Shown: positions 7,222 through 13,785, counted from the stretch's first letter. The stretch is DNA of 17,294 nucleotides from Syntrophaceae bacterium UBA5761 (GCA_002418885.1 DIEZ01000036.1:1-17294), one strand, 5' to 3'. The notes: generated by a model from the sequence alone, not told the origin. Numbers and translations are program-made.

Positions 7222-8358
7222 TCATTCTCGGAGGAGCTCATAGAGCGTCACTTCCGGCGGGGCTAAGAGGCGGATCGGCGGACCCCAGGTCCCGGTTCCG
7301 GGGCTCACGTACAGCCGAGATCCCTTGCCGAGGTCAAACCATCCTGTGTTGTACCGGAAGAAAACACCGGTTATCAAGCGGAAGGGAAATATCTGACCTT
7401 TGTGCGTGTGACCGGAAACCTGCAGGTCGAACATGCCGAGGACATCTTCCTCGACGACGGGCTGGTGTTTGAGGAGGATGGTGAATCTCTCGTGGGGAAG
7501 GCCGGTCAGCAGGTCTCTTTCCGGTACGTGCCTGTAAAGGCCGAGGCTCTCACCGGCCGGGTCATCGACCCCGACAAGATTGACCACCCCACCGGGACTG
7601 ACGGCCTTGCCCCGCAAAACGGTGAATCCTGCTTGTGTGGTGAATTCAAGGGCATGAGGAAGTCCTGCGTAAAACTCGTGGTTGCCCATTACGGCGTATT
7701 TCCCGTATCGGGGGTTGATCCGGGCAAAGGGTATCGCAAGCCCGGAAAGACTGTTGGTCTGGCCGTCCACCAGGTCACCCGTTGAAATCAAGACGTCGGG
7801 CTGCGTCCTTTCTACTTCTTCGATGATCCGCAGGAGGCGTTCCTCCCGTATGATCAAGCCGAGATGAACGTCGGAAACCTGTGCGATTCTCAGCTTTTCT
7901 ACACCCTTCGGGAGTTTGGATGTCCGGATGGTGATTTTTTCGGTTCTGATGTCTTTCGCCTCAAAATACCCGTAGACTCCCAGGGAGAGGGCGCAAAAAA
8001 AGGGCAAAAAGAAACACACCCGCGGGGACGGCATCAGCGGCACGACGTCATAGCGCGACACGACCCCGACGCCCTGCACGGCCAGGCGGTAAACGTCGAC
8101 CACGAGACCGGCGGAAAAGAAGAGAAATATGAAGCCCATCCACAGGTACCCTACATGGGACAGTAGGCGTGCCTGAAGGTCGTAACCGTGTTTTTCCAAT
8201 AGTCGGATGAGGACCGGGGCAACCGTCATCACCGCCATCCAGACACCCAGGAGGAGGGAACTGTGGAGGCCGACCGCAAAAGCGGTTTTCACCTTCGCAA
8301 AGGCGTAGACATGCACCGCTCCGTAGAGCACAAAAAATATAGACAGAAGAAGAAGCAT
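7222..8358 (-). CDS. Membrane-anchored metallophosphoesterase (COG1408-like)
   Basis: A 378-residue calcineurin-like phosphoesterase. The C-terminal domain (about 150-378) carries all five motifs: SDVHLG (162-167, D163 and H165), STGDLVDG (192-199, D195), MGNHEFY (224-230, N226 and H227), KHQPV (297-301) and SGHTHKGQ (315-322). In front are about four hydrophobic segments near 1-20, 32-52, 68-90 and 114-133, a layout common to the YaeI/YkuE-like group, whose members act on lipid-linked or other phosphoesters at the membrane. The substrate here is unknown. The start at 8358 is supported by GAGGG about eight bases upstream. An upstream in-frame ATG at 8442 would add a non-hydrophobic extension and lies inside the divergent promoter, so it is rejected. 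Confidence 0.92.
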   Translation of the reverse strand: MLLLLSIFFVLYGAVHVYAFAKVKTAFAVGLHSSLLLGVWMAVMTVAPVLIRLLEKHGYDLQARLLSHVGYLWMGFIFLFFSAGLVVDVYRLAVQGVGVVSRYDVVPLMPSPRVCFFLPFFCALSLGVYGYFEAKDIRTEKITIRTSKLPKGVEKLRIAQVSDVHLGLIIREERLLRIIEEVERTQPDVLISTGDLVDGQTNSLSGLAIPFARINPRYGKYAVMGNHEFYAGLPHALEFTTQAGFTVLRGKAVSPGGVVNLVGVDDPAGESLGLYRHVPERDLLTGLPHERFTILLKHQPVVEEDVLGMFDLQVSGHTHKGQIFPFRLITGVFFRYNTGWFDLGKGSRLYVSPGTGTWGPPIRLLAPPEVTLYELLRE

Positions 8359-8374
8359 AGAATTACCCTCAGCG

Positions 8375-8403
8375 ACTTTAGGGGTTAAGCAAGTGAAAGT
8401 CAA
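8375..8403 (-). promoter_or_regulatory. Candidate sigma70 promoter for the metallophosphoesterase gene
   Basis: On the minus strand TTGACT (8403-8398) and TAAAGT (8380-8375) are 17 bases apart. The predicted start near 8368 leaves a leader of only about ten bases containing the GAGGG ribosome site, which is short but possible. Confidence 0.35.
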
Positions 8404-8418
8404 CGCTGATGTTTTTTC

Positions 8419-8448
8419 TTGACCCCGGGCATAACGATTCATTATGAT
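8419..8448 (+). promoter_or_regulatory. Candidate sigma70 promoter for the gene at 8499
   Basis: TTGACC at 8419-8424 and TATGAT at 8443-8448 with an 18-base spacer. The predicted start near 8455 gives a leader of about 44 bases, which contains an inverted repeat (8462-8482). It is back-to-back with the promoter proposed for the phosphoesterase gene. Confidence 0.55.
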
Positions 8449-8461
8449 GATGTCGTTCGGT

Positions 8462-8482
8462 TAAACGGTACGCAGACGTTTA
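8462..8482. repeat. Short inverted repeat in the leader of the gene at 8499
   Basis: TAAACG at 8462-8467 and CGTTTA at 8477-8482 are perfect six-base arms around nine bases. The flanking GGT and CC extend the symmetry if one base is bulged. It lies just downstream of the predicted transcription start, fitting either an operator or a small leader hairpin. Confidence 0.4.
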
Positions 8483-8498
8483 CCTGCGAGGGAAGCGT

Positions 8499-8810
8499 AT
8501 GAAGATCAGGGTGGAGAGAGACAAGATCATCAAGGCGGTCAAAAAGCTCGACGGAATCGAAATCGTCCTTGAAAACCCTTCCGACGCCAAGGAAGCGATC
8601 AATCTGATCATCAGAAAGATCGACCTGTCTCGTCACGACATCATCGATAAGCTGAAGGACATCGTCGTCACGGCGACTCAAGAGTATAAGACATCTGCAG
8701 TGGACTACGACATCGTCTTTACCTTGGAATTTCTGTTCGAGGACGGTGTTGACCTGGATATTAAGGTCTCATTCATCCGGGAGCTCCAGGAATTTTTCGG
8801 TAAGTTCTGA
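8499..8810 (+). CDS. Small protein of unknown function (103 residues)
   Basis: I do not recognise this protein. It is 103 residues, highly charged, with alternating lysine, aspartate and glutamate and no membrane segment, signal peptide or cysteine. The first half looks mainly helical (KIIKAVKKLDGIEIVLENP, then DAKEAINLIIRKIDLSRHDIIDKLKDIVV). The second half looks like beta strands (DYDIVFTLEFLFEDGVDLDIKVSF). That is consistent with a small alpha-beta cytoplasmic fold. The reading is supported by a ribosome site (GAGGGA) before ATG, by a good upstream promoter, and by the balanced, protein-like composition; the opposite-strand reading is less protein-like. It is divergent from the metallophosphoesterase gene. 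Confidence 0.7.
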   Translation: MKIRVERDKIIKAVKKLDGIEIVLENPSDAKEAINLIIRKIDLSRHDIIDKLKDIVVTATQEYKTSAVDYDIVFTLEFLFEDGVDLDIKVSFIRELQEFFGKF

Positions 8811-8830
8811 CTTTACACCGGTCGTTTTTT
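8798..8830 (+). terminator. Weak terminator-like element after the gene at 8499
   Basis: CGGTAA at 8798-8803 can pair with TTA and CCG within 8813-8820, with a two-base bulge. A run of six T residues follows at 8825-8830. The stem is short and overlaps the stop codon, so confidence is low. Confidence 0.3.
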
Positions 8831-8877
8831 CTCACCTATCCTTGGGCAAGGTCTCCTACGCCCCAGATATTGGATAT

Positions 8878-8944
8878 GCGCAAAAACCTTCCCACTGCGA
8901 AGGCCGGTACGCAGTCATAAGCCGGCCTCGGGGACTCTTTGCGT
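8878..8944 (+). ncRNA. Candidate structured RNA with H-type pseudoknot, class unknown
   Basis: On the plus strand, ACTGCG (8894-8899) pairs with CGCAGT (8910-8915), and AGGCCGG (8901-8907), which lies in the first stem's loop, pairs with CCGGCCT (8922-8928). The joining loops are one base (A8900), two bases (TA) and six bases (CATAAG). These lengths are well suited to a real H-type pseudoknot with six- and seven-pair stems. An outer stem encloses it: GCGCAAA (8878-8884) with TTTGCGT (8938-8944), including one G-T pair. A competing small hairpin is CCTTC (8887-8891) with GAAGG (8899-8903). I could not match it to any riboswitch consensus I know. It lies 126 bases upstream of the orphan gene at 9071. 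The pairing is seen directly; RNA status is inference. Confidence 0.45.
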
Positions 8945-9022
8945 CTGTCCGTTCTTTCATTGTGAGTAATGTTCTGTACTTGTAAAAAGTAGCCCGTGTA
9001 CTCCCTCTGGCACGGATTATGA

Positions 9023-9050
9023 TTGCCCCTCTTTATAAGGCAGCTATCCT
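9023..9050 (+). promoter_or_regulatory. Weak sigma70 promoter candidate for the gene at 9071
   Basis: TTGCCC (9023-9028) and TATCCT (9045-9050), each four of six to consensus, are separated by 16 bases. The predicted start near 9057 would leave a leader of about 14 bases, including GGAGG. If real, the pseudoknot upstream would not be in this gene's mRNA. Confidence 0.25.
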
Positions 9051-9070
9051 GAAATAAACTGGAGGATGTC

Positions 9071-9436
9071 GTGTCAGAGGAAAAGTCGGCTAAAACCGAA
9101 AGAGCTTTCATCGGCCTGAGTCCTGAAGTAGCCGGGGATGAAGCTCCTCGCCGGTGGCGGGAGGACCTTACAAGGTTTTTCGACGAAAACGACGTGGGAC
9201 TGGATGCCCTCCGGCGTGGAAAAGATCCCGATGATTTTGACTATTGTTACCTTATGAGCGGTTATGAGGTCTACAGTCTATTCCCGGGCCTTCAGGAAGC
9301 GGGCGTACCGGTTATGACGGACGCAAGTCTTGCCCGTTTTCTCCATTCAGAAGAGGGTCTGGCCAGCTTTGCCCATCTCTATGGGGGGGGCGGAAGTTTT
9401 CGGTATGCCCTTCCGCACGAAGGCATCCTGACATAA
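9071..9436 (+). CDS. Small protein of unknown function (121 residues), GTG start
   Basis: I do not recognise this protein. It has 121 residues, is acidic and soluble, with no signal peptide or membrane segment. A 15-residue charged N-terminus precedes a region with aromatic clusters: DDFDYCYLMSGYEVYSLF (54-71), then VPVMTDASLARFLHSEEG, and a glycine run YGGGGSFRYALPHEG near the C-terminus. The GTG start is fixed by GGAGG at 9061-9065, five bases upstream. The nearby ATG at 9066 is out of frame and soon closes. It converges on the parvulin gene with a 14-base gap. No function is proposed. Confidence 0.65.
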   Translation: MSEEKSAKTERAFIGLSPEVAGDEAPRRWREDLTRFFDENDVGLDALRRGKDPDDFDYCYLMSGYEVYSLFPGLQEAGVPVMTDASLARFLHSEEGLASFAHLYGGGGSFRYALPHEGILT

Positions 9437-9450
9437 TAGAAGGCACAGGG

Positions 9451-10353
9451 CTAAGGGGTCAAAGAAGGGGAGTTGTTCTTCTCCCCCGCCGGTGTGACGA
9501 ATTTCACGCCGGCGTCCTTGAAGGCCTGGTCGATGAAACTGCTCACCTTCTTTTGTTTTGCCTCCTGGAGCGTTTTGCGCCGGACTTCTTCTTTTACCTG
9601 GTCAAAGGGCGCAATAGAGGCCTTCTTTTTTCCCTCCACCTTGATAAGATGAAAGCCGAAAGCAGTCTCCACGGGGCCGCTTACTTGCCCGACTTCCAGA
9701 GCAAAGGCGGCCTGTTCAAGTTCCGGCATCGTGGTGTTCCTTGCGATGTAGCCCAGGTCGCCGCCCTTCTGCCTTGAACCCGGGTCTTCGGAGTGTTCTT
9801 CGGCGAGTTTGGCAAAATCCTCTCCCTTTTTGACCCGTTCCAGGATGTCCGTCGTTTTTTTTCTGGCTGCATTTTTCTCCTCGTCGGACGCCCCGGGCTT
9901 GACACTGATCAGTATATGCCTGACGCGAAGTTGCTCCGGGCTTTCGAAAGCCGACTGATTGCCTTTATAGAATTTCTCGACTTCTTCATCGCTCACCGTG
10001 ACTCCGCCCAGGATTTCTTGTTCAACGTAAGCCCTGGCAAGGTATTCGTTCACGATCATCTCGACCTGTTTTCCGATATCTCCCTTCTTATCGAAGCTCT
10101 TCTTCTTGGCTATGTCGGAGACGACGATGACGGTGACCATGTTCTTCAAAAGCACTTCAAGGTACTCCGCGCTTCCCTTGAGTAAGGCCTGCTCGTTTTC
10201 AGGGTACAGCGCGATGAGATATTCGATGTCTTTCTGGGTGACCACTCTTTTTCCGATGCGCGCGAGGACTTCGTCCGCCGCGGAAGCGGCGCCGGCCGAG
10301 ACGAAGAGGACAAGCAGCGCTGCAACGGTCATCTTTACGGTGTTCTTTACCAT
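9451..10353 (-). CDS. Secreted parvulin-type peptidyl-prolyl isomerase (PpiC/SurA-like)
   Basis: A 300-residue periplasmic folding factor that isomerises Xaa-Pro bonds. A signal peptide spans about residues 1-26: a lysine-containing N-terminus, the hydrophobic core VAALLVLFV, and cleavage near GAASA-ADE. An N-terminal SurA_N-like helical chaperone region follows (about 27-135). A single parvulin domain covers about 143-240, with RVRHILIS (144-150), the DFAKLAEEHSEDPGSRQKGGDLGYI block (179-203) and AFGFHLIKVEG (231-241). A charged C-terminal helix region ends the protein. The start at 10353 is chosen because AAAGGAG precedes it and the signal peptide begins there; the longer reading to 10431 lacks these. 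It lies 107 bases downstream of the M24 gene on the same strand and may be cotranscribed. Confidence 0.92.
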   Translation of the reverse strand: MVKNTVKMTVAALLVLFVSAGAASAADEVLARIGKRVVTQKDIEYLIALYPENEQALLKGSAEYLEVLLKNMVTVIVVSDIAKKKSFDKKGDIGKQVEMIVNEYLARAYVEQEILGGVTVSDEEVEKFYKGNQSAFESPEQLRVRHILISVKPGASDEEKNAARKKTTDILERVKKGEDFAKLAEEHSEDPGSRQKGGDLGYIARNTTMPELEQAAFALEVGQVSGPVETAFGFHLIKVEGKKKASIAPFDQVKEEVRRKTLQEAKQKKVSSFIDQAFKDAGVKFVTPAGEKNNSPSLTP

Positions 10354-10400
10354 CGCACCTCTCCTTTGTTGACTACGAACGGGGACGGCCGGAACCGTGA

Positions 10401-10439
10401 GAGGGATGCCCCTGATTTTCTCCAAGGGCACCTTCCCTC
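10401..10439 (-). repeat. Bulged stem-loop between the M24 gene and the parvulin gene
   Basis: GAGGGATGCCC (10401-10411) pairs with GGGCA (10426-10430) and TCCCTC (10434-10439), leaving a three-base bulge. That gives eleven pairs around a 14-base loop. No T tract follows on the minus strand, so it is not a standard terminator. It could process the mRNA or attenuate read-through into the isomerase gene. Confidence 0.45.
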
Positions 10440-10460
10440 ATGACTGTCCTTCAGCCGTCG

Positions 10461-11639
10461 TTAACATCCGACCTCGAAAAGCTCCCGGGGGCTTTTCGTC
10501 AGGATTTCGTTTCCTCCCTTTTTGATCAGGATCATGTCTTCGAGCTTAACGACACCGAGGGCTTCGTCCATCATGTGGATGTCGAGGGCGATGACGTAGT
10601 TTTCCGCGATCTCGGATCGGTCGTATTCGGATGGGATCGGGGGTTCATTCAGTTCCAGGCCGATGCCGTGGCCGATAAGACGACCCCTTTTCCCGGAGCC
10701 GAAGCTCTGGAATTGTCCGGAACGTCCGAGCTCTTCCGCCTTCGCGAGGGCGAGCCGGTATATCTCGTCGCATCTCATGCCCGCCCTGATCTCACGGATC
10801 AGAAAATCGGCGATCGCCCTCAGGTCGTTGTACATGGCGTGGACGGCCATGTCAGCCTTGCCAAGACAGTACGTCCTCGTCTGGTCCGCGTGGTATCCCT
10901 CGACGTGGGTGGGGATATCGACCATGATCAGGTCTCCCCGGTTGATCTTTTTTCGGGAAGGCCCGGCCGGAACGGAGGCGCTCAGTCCGACCCCGGTTAC
11001 GGTGTATACGACGCCGCTCATCTTGAAAAGATTCGACCCCGAAGAGATCGGCCCACGGCTCATGAAGAAATCCGGTTGCCTCATGAAAAAGACCCCTTCG
11101 TGACCGGCCAATCGGTGTGCATTCTCAACGATTGCCGAAAGCTCCAATTCGGTTATGCCTTCGCGCAGATTCGCGAGGACGGCCTCGTGGCCTTTGTGGA
11201 CCGCCTCGCATGCCTTGCGCATGCAGTCGACCTCTCCCGCCTCTTTTGCCATTCTCTGCTCTAAGACGAGCGGCGAGATGTCGGCAAACTCGCAGCCGGG
11301 AAAGGCCTTCTTGAACTGGAGCCATTGCTCTACGGTCAAGACGTCCGTTTCCGTCGCGATCTTCGTTCCTTCCCGGCAATCGGGGAAGAACTCTCGGCGG
11401 ATGTTTTCGAGCCGCCGTTCCTCTTTAACTTTCTCTACATCGATGAAAACGTCGTTCAAGGCGAAGTCGACGCCGCTCCTCACGAACAGACGGTGGTCCC
11501 CAGGGAGGACTGCGAGGTAGGACGGCTGGGCCGTCCCCGTGTAATAGAAGATGTCCCGGGAATAAAAGAGAAGGACACCGTAAAGGCCTGCTTCGCCCAT
11601 CTTGTCCTGTAAGGCCTTTATCCGTCCCCTGCGTTCCAT
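10461..11639 (-). CDS. M24-family peptidase-like protein (Xaa-Pro aminopeptidase/creatinase type)
   Basis: A 392-residue cytoplasmic pita-bread-fold protein. An N-terminal creatinase domain (about 1-130) precedes the M24 domain (about 138-375). Canonical metal ligands visible are D241 (IMVDIPT), D252 (HADQTRTY), H324 (GHGIGLELNEPP) and E367 (VKLEDMIL). Two expected residues differ: the glutamate of the usual TIEPG-like block is D353 (VIALDIHMM), and the histidine of the VHE block is N331. The protein may cleave Xaa-Pro bonds with altered metal binding or act on another C-N bond, as creatinase does. GTG at 11642 is an equally possible start three bases earlier; ATG was chosen. It precedes the parvulin gene on the same strand. 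Family is certain; activity is less sure. Confidence 0.88.
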   Translation of the reverse strand: MERRGRIKALQDKMGEAGLYGVLLFYSRDIFYYTGTAQPSYLAVLPGDHRLFVRSGVDFALNDVFIDVEKVKEERRLENIRREFFPDCREGTKIATETDVLTVEQWLQFKKAFPGCEFADISPLVLEQRMAKEAGEVDCMRKACEAVHKGHEAVLANLREGITELELSAIVENAHRLAGHEGVFFMRQPDFFMSRGPISSGSNLFKMSGVVYTVTGVGLSASVPAGPSRKKINRGDLIMVDIPTHVEGYHADQTRTYCLGKADMAVHAMYNDLRAIADFLIREIRAGMRCDEIYRLALAKAEELGRSGQFQSFGSGKRGRLIGHGIGLELNEPPIPSEYDRSEIAENYVIALDIHMMDEALGVVKLEDMILIKKGGNEILTKSPRELFEVGC

Positions 11640-11658
11640 CACCTATTCCCATCCCTCA

Positions 11659-11670
11659 ATAACTGGTTAT
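11659..11670. repeat. Short palindrome upstream of the M24 gene
   Basis: ATAAC and GTTAT are perfect five-base arms around TG, 19 bases ahead of the M24 start in the divergent gap with the thioesterase gene. It could be an operator, but such a short palindrome can arise by chance. Confidence 0.25.
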
Positions 11671-11770
11671 CACTCCTCATCTGTCGCTGTGTCGTTTGAA
11701 CATCTAAGCGCAGTTAACCACGGATCGCCTTCTCGTGCAACCTTTTCCGCTTCCGCGACCCCTGAGGGCA

Positions 11771-11799
11771 TTGACTCGCCCGCGGGCTTTGAATATAAT
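11771..11799 (+). promoter_or_regulatory. Strong sigma70-type promoter for the thioesterase gene
   Basis: TTGACT (11771-11776) and a perfect TATAAT (11794-11799) are separated by an ideal 17 bases. The start is predicted near 11806, giving a leader of about 34 bases. It is the best promoter in the window. Confidence 0.75.
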
Positions 11800-11839
11800 C
11801 CCTTCACGACCATCCGAGCTATTCCCTCTGGGTTTCATC

Positions 11840-12667
11840 ATGGTAGAAGAAAACGAAAAACGATTGGCGGACGAAAAAGGAGAGGCAGACGTTGCCGGAG
11901 AAATCTGGACCGAGGGGCACAGGGTCCGCTCTTACGAGGTCGACCCTCACGGAAACATCTCCGTTCTTTCTGTCTACAATTACCTTCAGGAAGCGGCGGC
12001 GAACCACGCCCGCGCCCTGGGTGTATCGATTGACCAGATCATATCTCATAACGTCACCTGGGTCCTTTCCCGCCTGGCGCTGAGGGTGGATGCCTATCCG
12101 GGCTGGGGAGACCGAATAGGCATCAGCACCTGGCCTTCGGGCGTCCGCGGTCCCTTCGCTCTAAGGGATTTTTTCGTGACAGACGGAGACGGCGGTCCCG
12201 TTGCCGCCGCTGTGAGCGCCTGGCTTTTGATCGATGCGAAGACCAGGATGCCCTTGCGGCGCGTCCGTTCGGTCCTCGACCGCCTCCGCCCACCAGCCGT
12301 CGAGCCGCCCATCGACAATGCTCTGGGCAAAATCGAGAGACTCGACAACCATGAATGGGAAGAAATTTTCACCGTACGGCATAACGACCTCGACATCAAC
12401 CGTCACGCCAACAGCGCCTGCTATATCCGCTGGATTCTGGGGGGTCTGCCGCCTGAGATTCAGGAAGGGGCGGTGTTGACCGAACTGGAGGCCAACTACC
12501 TCACCGAGGCCTTTTTGGGTGAAGAGATCACGGCAAGGTCCGGGAGGGTGGCGGAAGATACCCTTTCCTTCTTTCATCTCCTTCTGCGCAAACAGGACGG
12601 TCAGGAGCTTCTGCGGGCGAGGACATCCTGGAGGCCGAGAAAACAGAAGGACGGCCCGACCTTCTGA
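11840..12667 (+). CDS. Acyl-ACP thioesterase (FatA-like, double hot-dog)
   Basis: A 275-residue thioesterase that releases free fatty acid from acyl-ACP or possibly acyl-CoA. Two hot-dog repeats are visible: the first about 22-150 (YEVDPHGNISVLSVYNYLQEAA at 32-53, WVLSRLALRV at 74-83) and the second about 172-270. The second contains the catalytic block DLDINRHANSACYIRWIL (183-200), with N187 and H189, followed by LEANYLTEA as the next conserved strand. The ATG fits the promoter just upstream, although no good ribosome site is seen in the 34-base leader, which is unusual here. A longer in-frame reading to 11735 would start before the promoter and is rejected. It is monocistronic, ending with a palindrome at its stop codon and an intrinsic terminator at 12802. 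Whether it serves membrane lipid turnover or fatty acid release is open. Confidence 0.9.
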   Translation: MVEENEKRLADEKGEADVAGEIWTEGHRVRSYEVDPHGNISVLSVYNYLQEAAANHARALGVSIDQIISHNVTWVLSRLALRVDAYPGWGDRIGISTWPSGVRGPFALRDFFVTDGDGGPVAAAVSAWLLIDAKTRMPLRRVRSVLDRLRPPAVEPPIDNALGKIERLDNHEWEEIFTVRHNDLDINRHANSACYIRWILGGLPPEIQEGAVLTELEANYLTEAFLGEEITARSGRVAEDTLSFFHLLLRKQDGQELLRARTSWRPRKQKDGPTF

Positions 12668-12683
12668 AATGTCTTGACATTTC
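12666..12683. repeat. Perfect 18-base palindrome at the thioesterase stop codon
   Basis: GAAATGTC (12666-12673) and GACATTTC (12676-12683) are perfect eight-base arms around TT. The palindrome begins within the TGA stop. A two-base centre favours a protein-binding site over a hairpin, although a melted tip would permit a small one. Confidence 0.55.
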
Positions 12684-12801
12684 CAGCTCATCCCTTCACT
12701 TGAGCGGGACGAGCGGCGGCAAAGATAAGCCCTGGCCGATAACGACTGTCACAGGGCAGGGAACAGGGCTATCGGAGTCGAAGACTAACGCGGAGAGATT
12801 A

Positions 12802-12834
12802 ACCGCCATACTTGCCGAGTACGGTGGTTTTTTT
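12802..12834 (+). terminator. Intrinsic terminator downstream of the thioesterase gene
   Basis: ACCGCCATACT (12802-12812) pairs with AGTACGGTGGT (12818-12828) with one mismatch and one G-T pair around a five-base loop, followed by a T run to 12834. It sits in the convergent gap with the PanE-type gene. The distance from the stop codon is about 135 bases, so the mRNA has a long structured tail. Confidence 0.72.
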
Positions 12835-12858
12835 GTTCGGCACGGTAAGGGGGGTGTT

Positions 12859-13785
12859 TCACCTTTTTTTCATCAGCCCCCTGTAAACATCCTCATGGAT
12901 GGGAGTGGCGATTCCCAATTCCTTTCCGGCGTTAACGATGTACTCCATGAAGATATCCGTTTCCGTCGTCCGCCCCTTTTCGTAATCGAGCTGCATCGAA
13001 GTCTTAGTGGCGTAAGGAAAGCTCGCCCCTTTACGGAGTGACTCCTCCACGATGTCCGCGGGCAGGTGTATCCCTTTAGCCTTTGCGATTGTTCCGATCT
13101 CGGCCATCAGACCCTGGAGCATTCTCCGGTCTTCGTCATCTTCCAGGACGGCGCCGAAGGTCTTGCCCCGCAGGGATGTTATCCCGGCGAAGGGGCCGAC
13201 GAAGATGTACTTCGTCCAGACCTGAACGGCAATATCCTCCACCAGGTCCGCCTTGATCCCCGCCCCGCGCAGGAGGTCCTCGAGGTAACGGAATTTTTCG
13301 ACGTCCTCGTTCCGGTCGGGACCGAAAAAGAGCCGGCCGGAGCCGCCCTTGTGATGAACGACACCCGGTCCTTCAACACTCGAGCCGATGTAGACGCAGC
13401 CGTTCAAGACCATGCAACCGGGAAGAGCTTTTCTCAACCGCTCGCTGATATTGACACCGTTGAGAAGGGGAAGGACTACTGTGCCGCTGTGGACATTTCC
13501 TGCGATCATCCGCGCGGCTTCTTCGAGGCCGTAGCTTTTTGTGCAAAAGAGGACGAAGTCGAGGGTGCCGACCTCCTCCGACCGGTCGGTCGCCAGGGTC
13601 GGTACGATCGTCAATCTTTCCCCTTCGGGGGTCATCAGACACAGGCCTTTTTCCCTGATCGTCTGGAGGTGCTCTCTCCGGGCAACAAAGACGACCTCGT
13701 GCTCCCCTTTGCCTGCGTATGCCAGCGCAAGCTTTCCGCCGTAATACCCCCCTACGCCGCCGATTCCGACCACCGCGATTCTCAT
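12859..13785 (-). CDS. panE: 2-dehydropantoate 2-reductase family protein (ApbA/PanE)
   Basis: A 308-residue NADPH-dependent reductase of the ketopantoate reductase family, which makes pantoate for pantothenate and hence CoA. The Rossmann loop is VVGIGGVGGYYGGKLA (5-20). LPLLNGVNISERL (about 105-117) is the conserved N-G-V/N motif. VWTKYIFVGPFAGITSLRGKTFG carries the conserved lysine. The C-terminal domain has SMQLDYEKGRTTETDI and GIATPIHEDVY, typical of the family. Length is normal. It follows the M48 gene by 66 bases on the same strand and is probably the last gene of that unit. A purine-rich site precedes the ATG. The family includes paralogs acting on other 2-keto acids, so the pantoate role is likely but not proven. 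Confidence 0.88.
   Translation of the reverse strand: MRIAVVGIGGVGGYYGGKLALAYAGKGEHEVVFVARREHLQTIREKGLCLMTPEGERLTIVPTLATDRSEEVGTLDFVLFCTKSYGLEEAARMIAGNVHSGTVVLPLLNGVNISERLRKALPGCMVLNGCVYIGSSVEGPGVVHHKGGSGRLFFGPDRNEDVEKFRYLEDLLRGAGIKADLVEDIAVQVWTKYIFVGPFAGITSLRGKTFGAVLEDDEDRRMLQGLMAEIGTIAKAKGIHLPADIVEESLRKGASFPYATKTSMQLDYEKGRTTETDIFMEYIVNAGKELGIATPIHEDVYRGLMKKR

Larger units (their letters stand above)
8811..9070 (+). other. 260-base intergenic region with structural elements
   Basis: This is the longest gene-free stretch of the window. In order it holds a T6 run (8825-8830), the pseudoknot candidate with its outer stem (8878-8944), a five-pair hairpin TACTT/AAGTA (8977-8991), a weak promoter candidate (9023-9050) and the GGAGG ribosome site of the next gene (9061-9065). 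A TGGCAC...TTGC string near 9008-9026 resembles sigma54 elements, but its spacing is wrong. Confidence 0.5.

Noticed and set aside
8878..8944. Cyclic-di-GMP (GEMM) or cobalamin riboswitch at the structured gap
   Set aside because: GCGCAAA, GACGCAAAG (minus strand) and a CACTG string look suggestive, but the surrounding conserved blocks and the receptor or B12-box sequences are missing, and the pairing pattern differs.
9008..9026. TGGCAC...TTGC resembling a sigma54 (-24/-12) promoter upstream of the gene at 9071
   Set aside because: The gap between TGGCAC and TTGC is nine bases rather than the required five, so the GG and GC elements are four bases too far apart.
8836..9111. Minus-strand frame across the 8811-9070 gap
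   Set aside because: It overlaps the start of a better supported plus-strand gene, lacks a ribosome site and has no protein-like pattern.
9459..9486. GGGGAG/CTCCCC hairpin with a T-rich tail on the minus strand near the parvulin stop
   Set aside because: Transcription would stop at about 9460, before the stop codon at 9451, leaving an mRNA without a stop. Probably coding sequence by chance.
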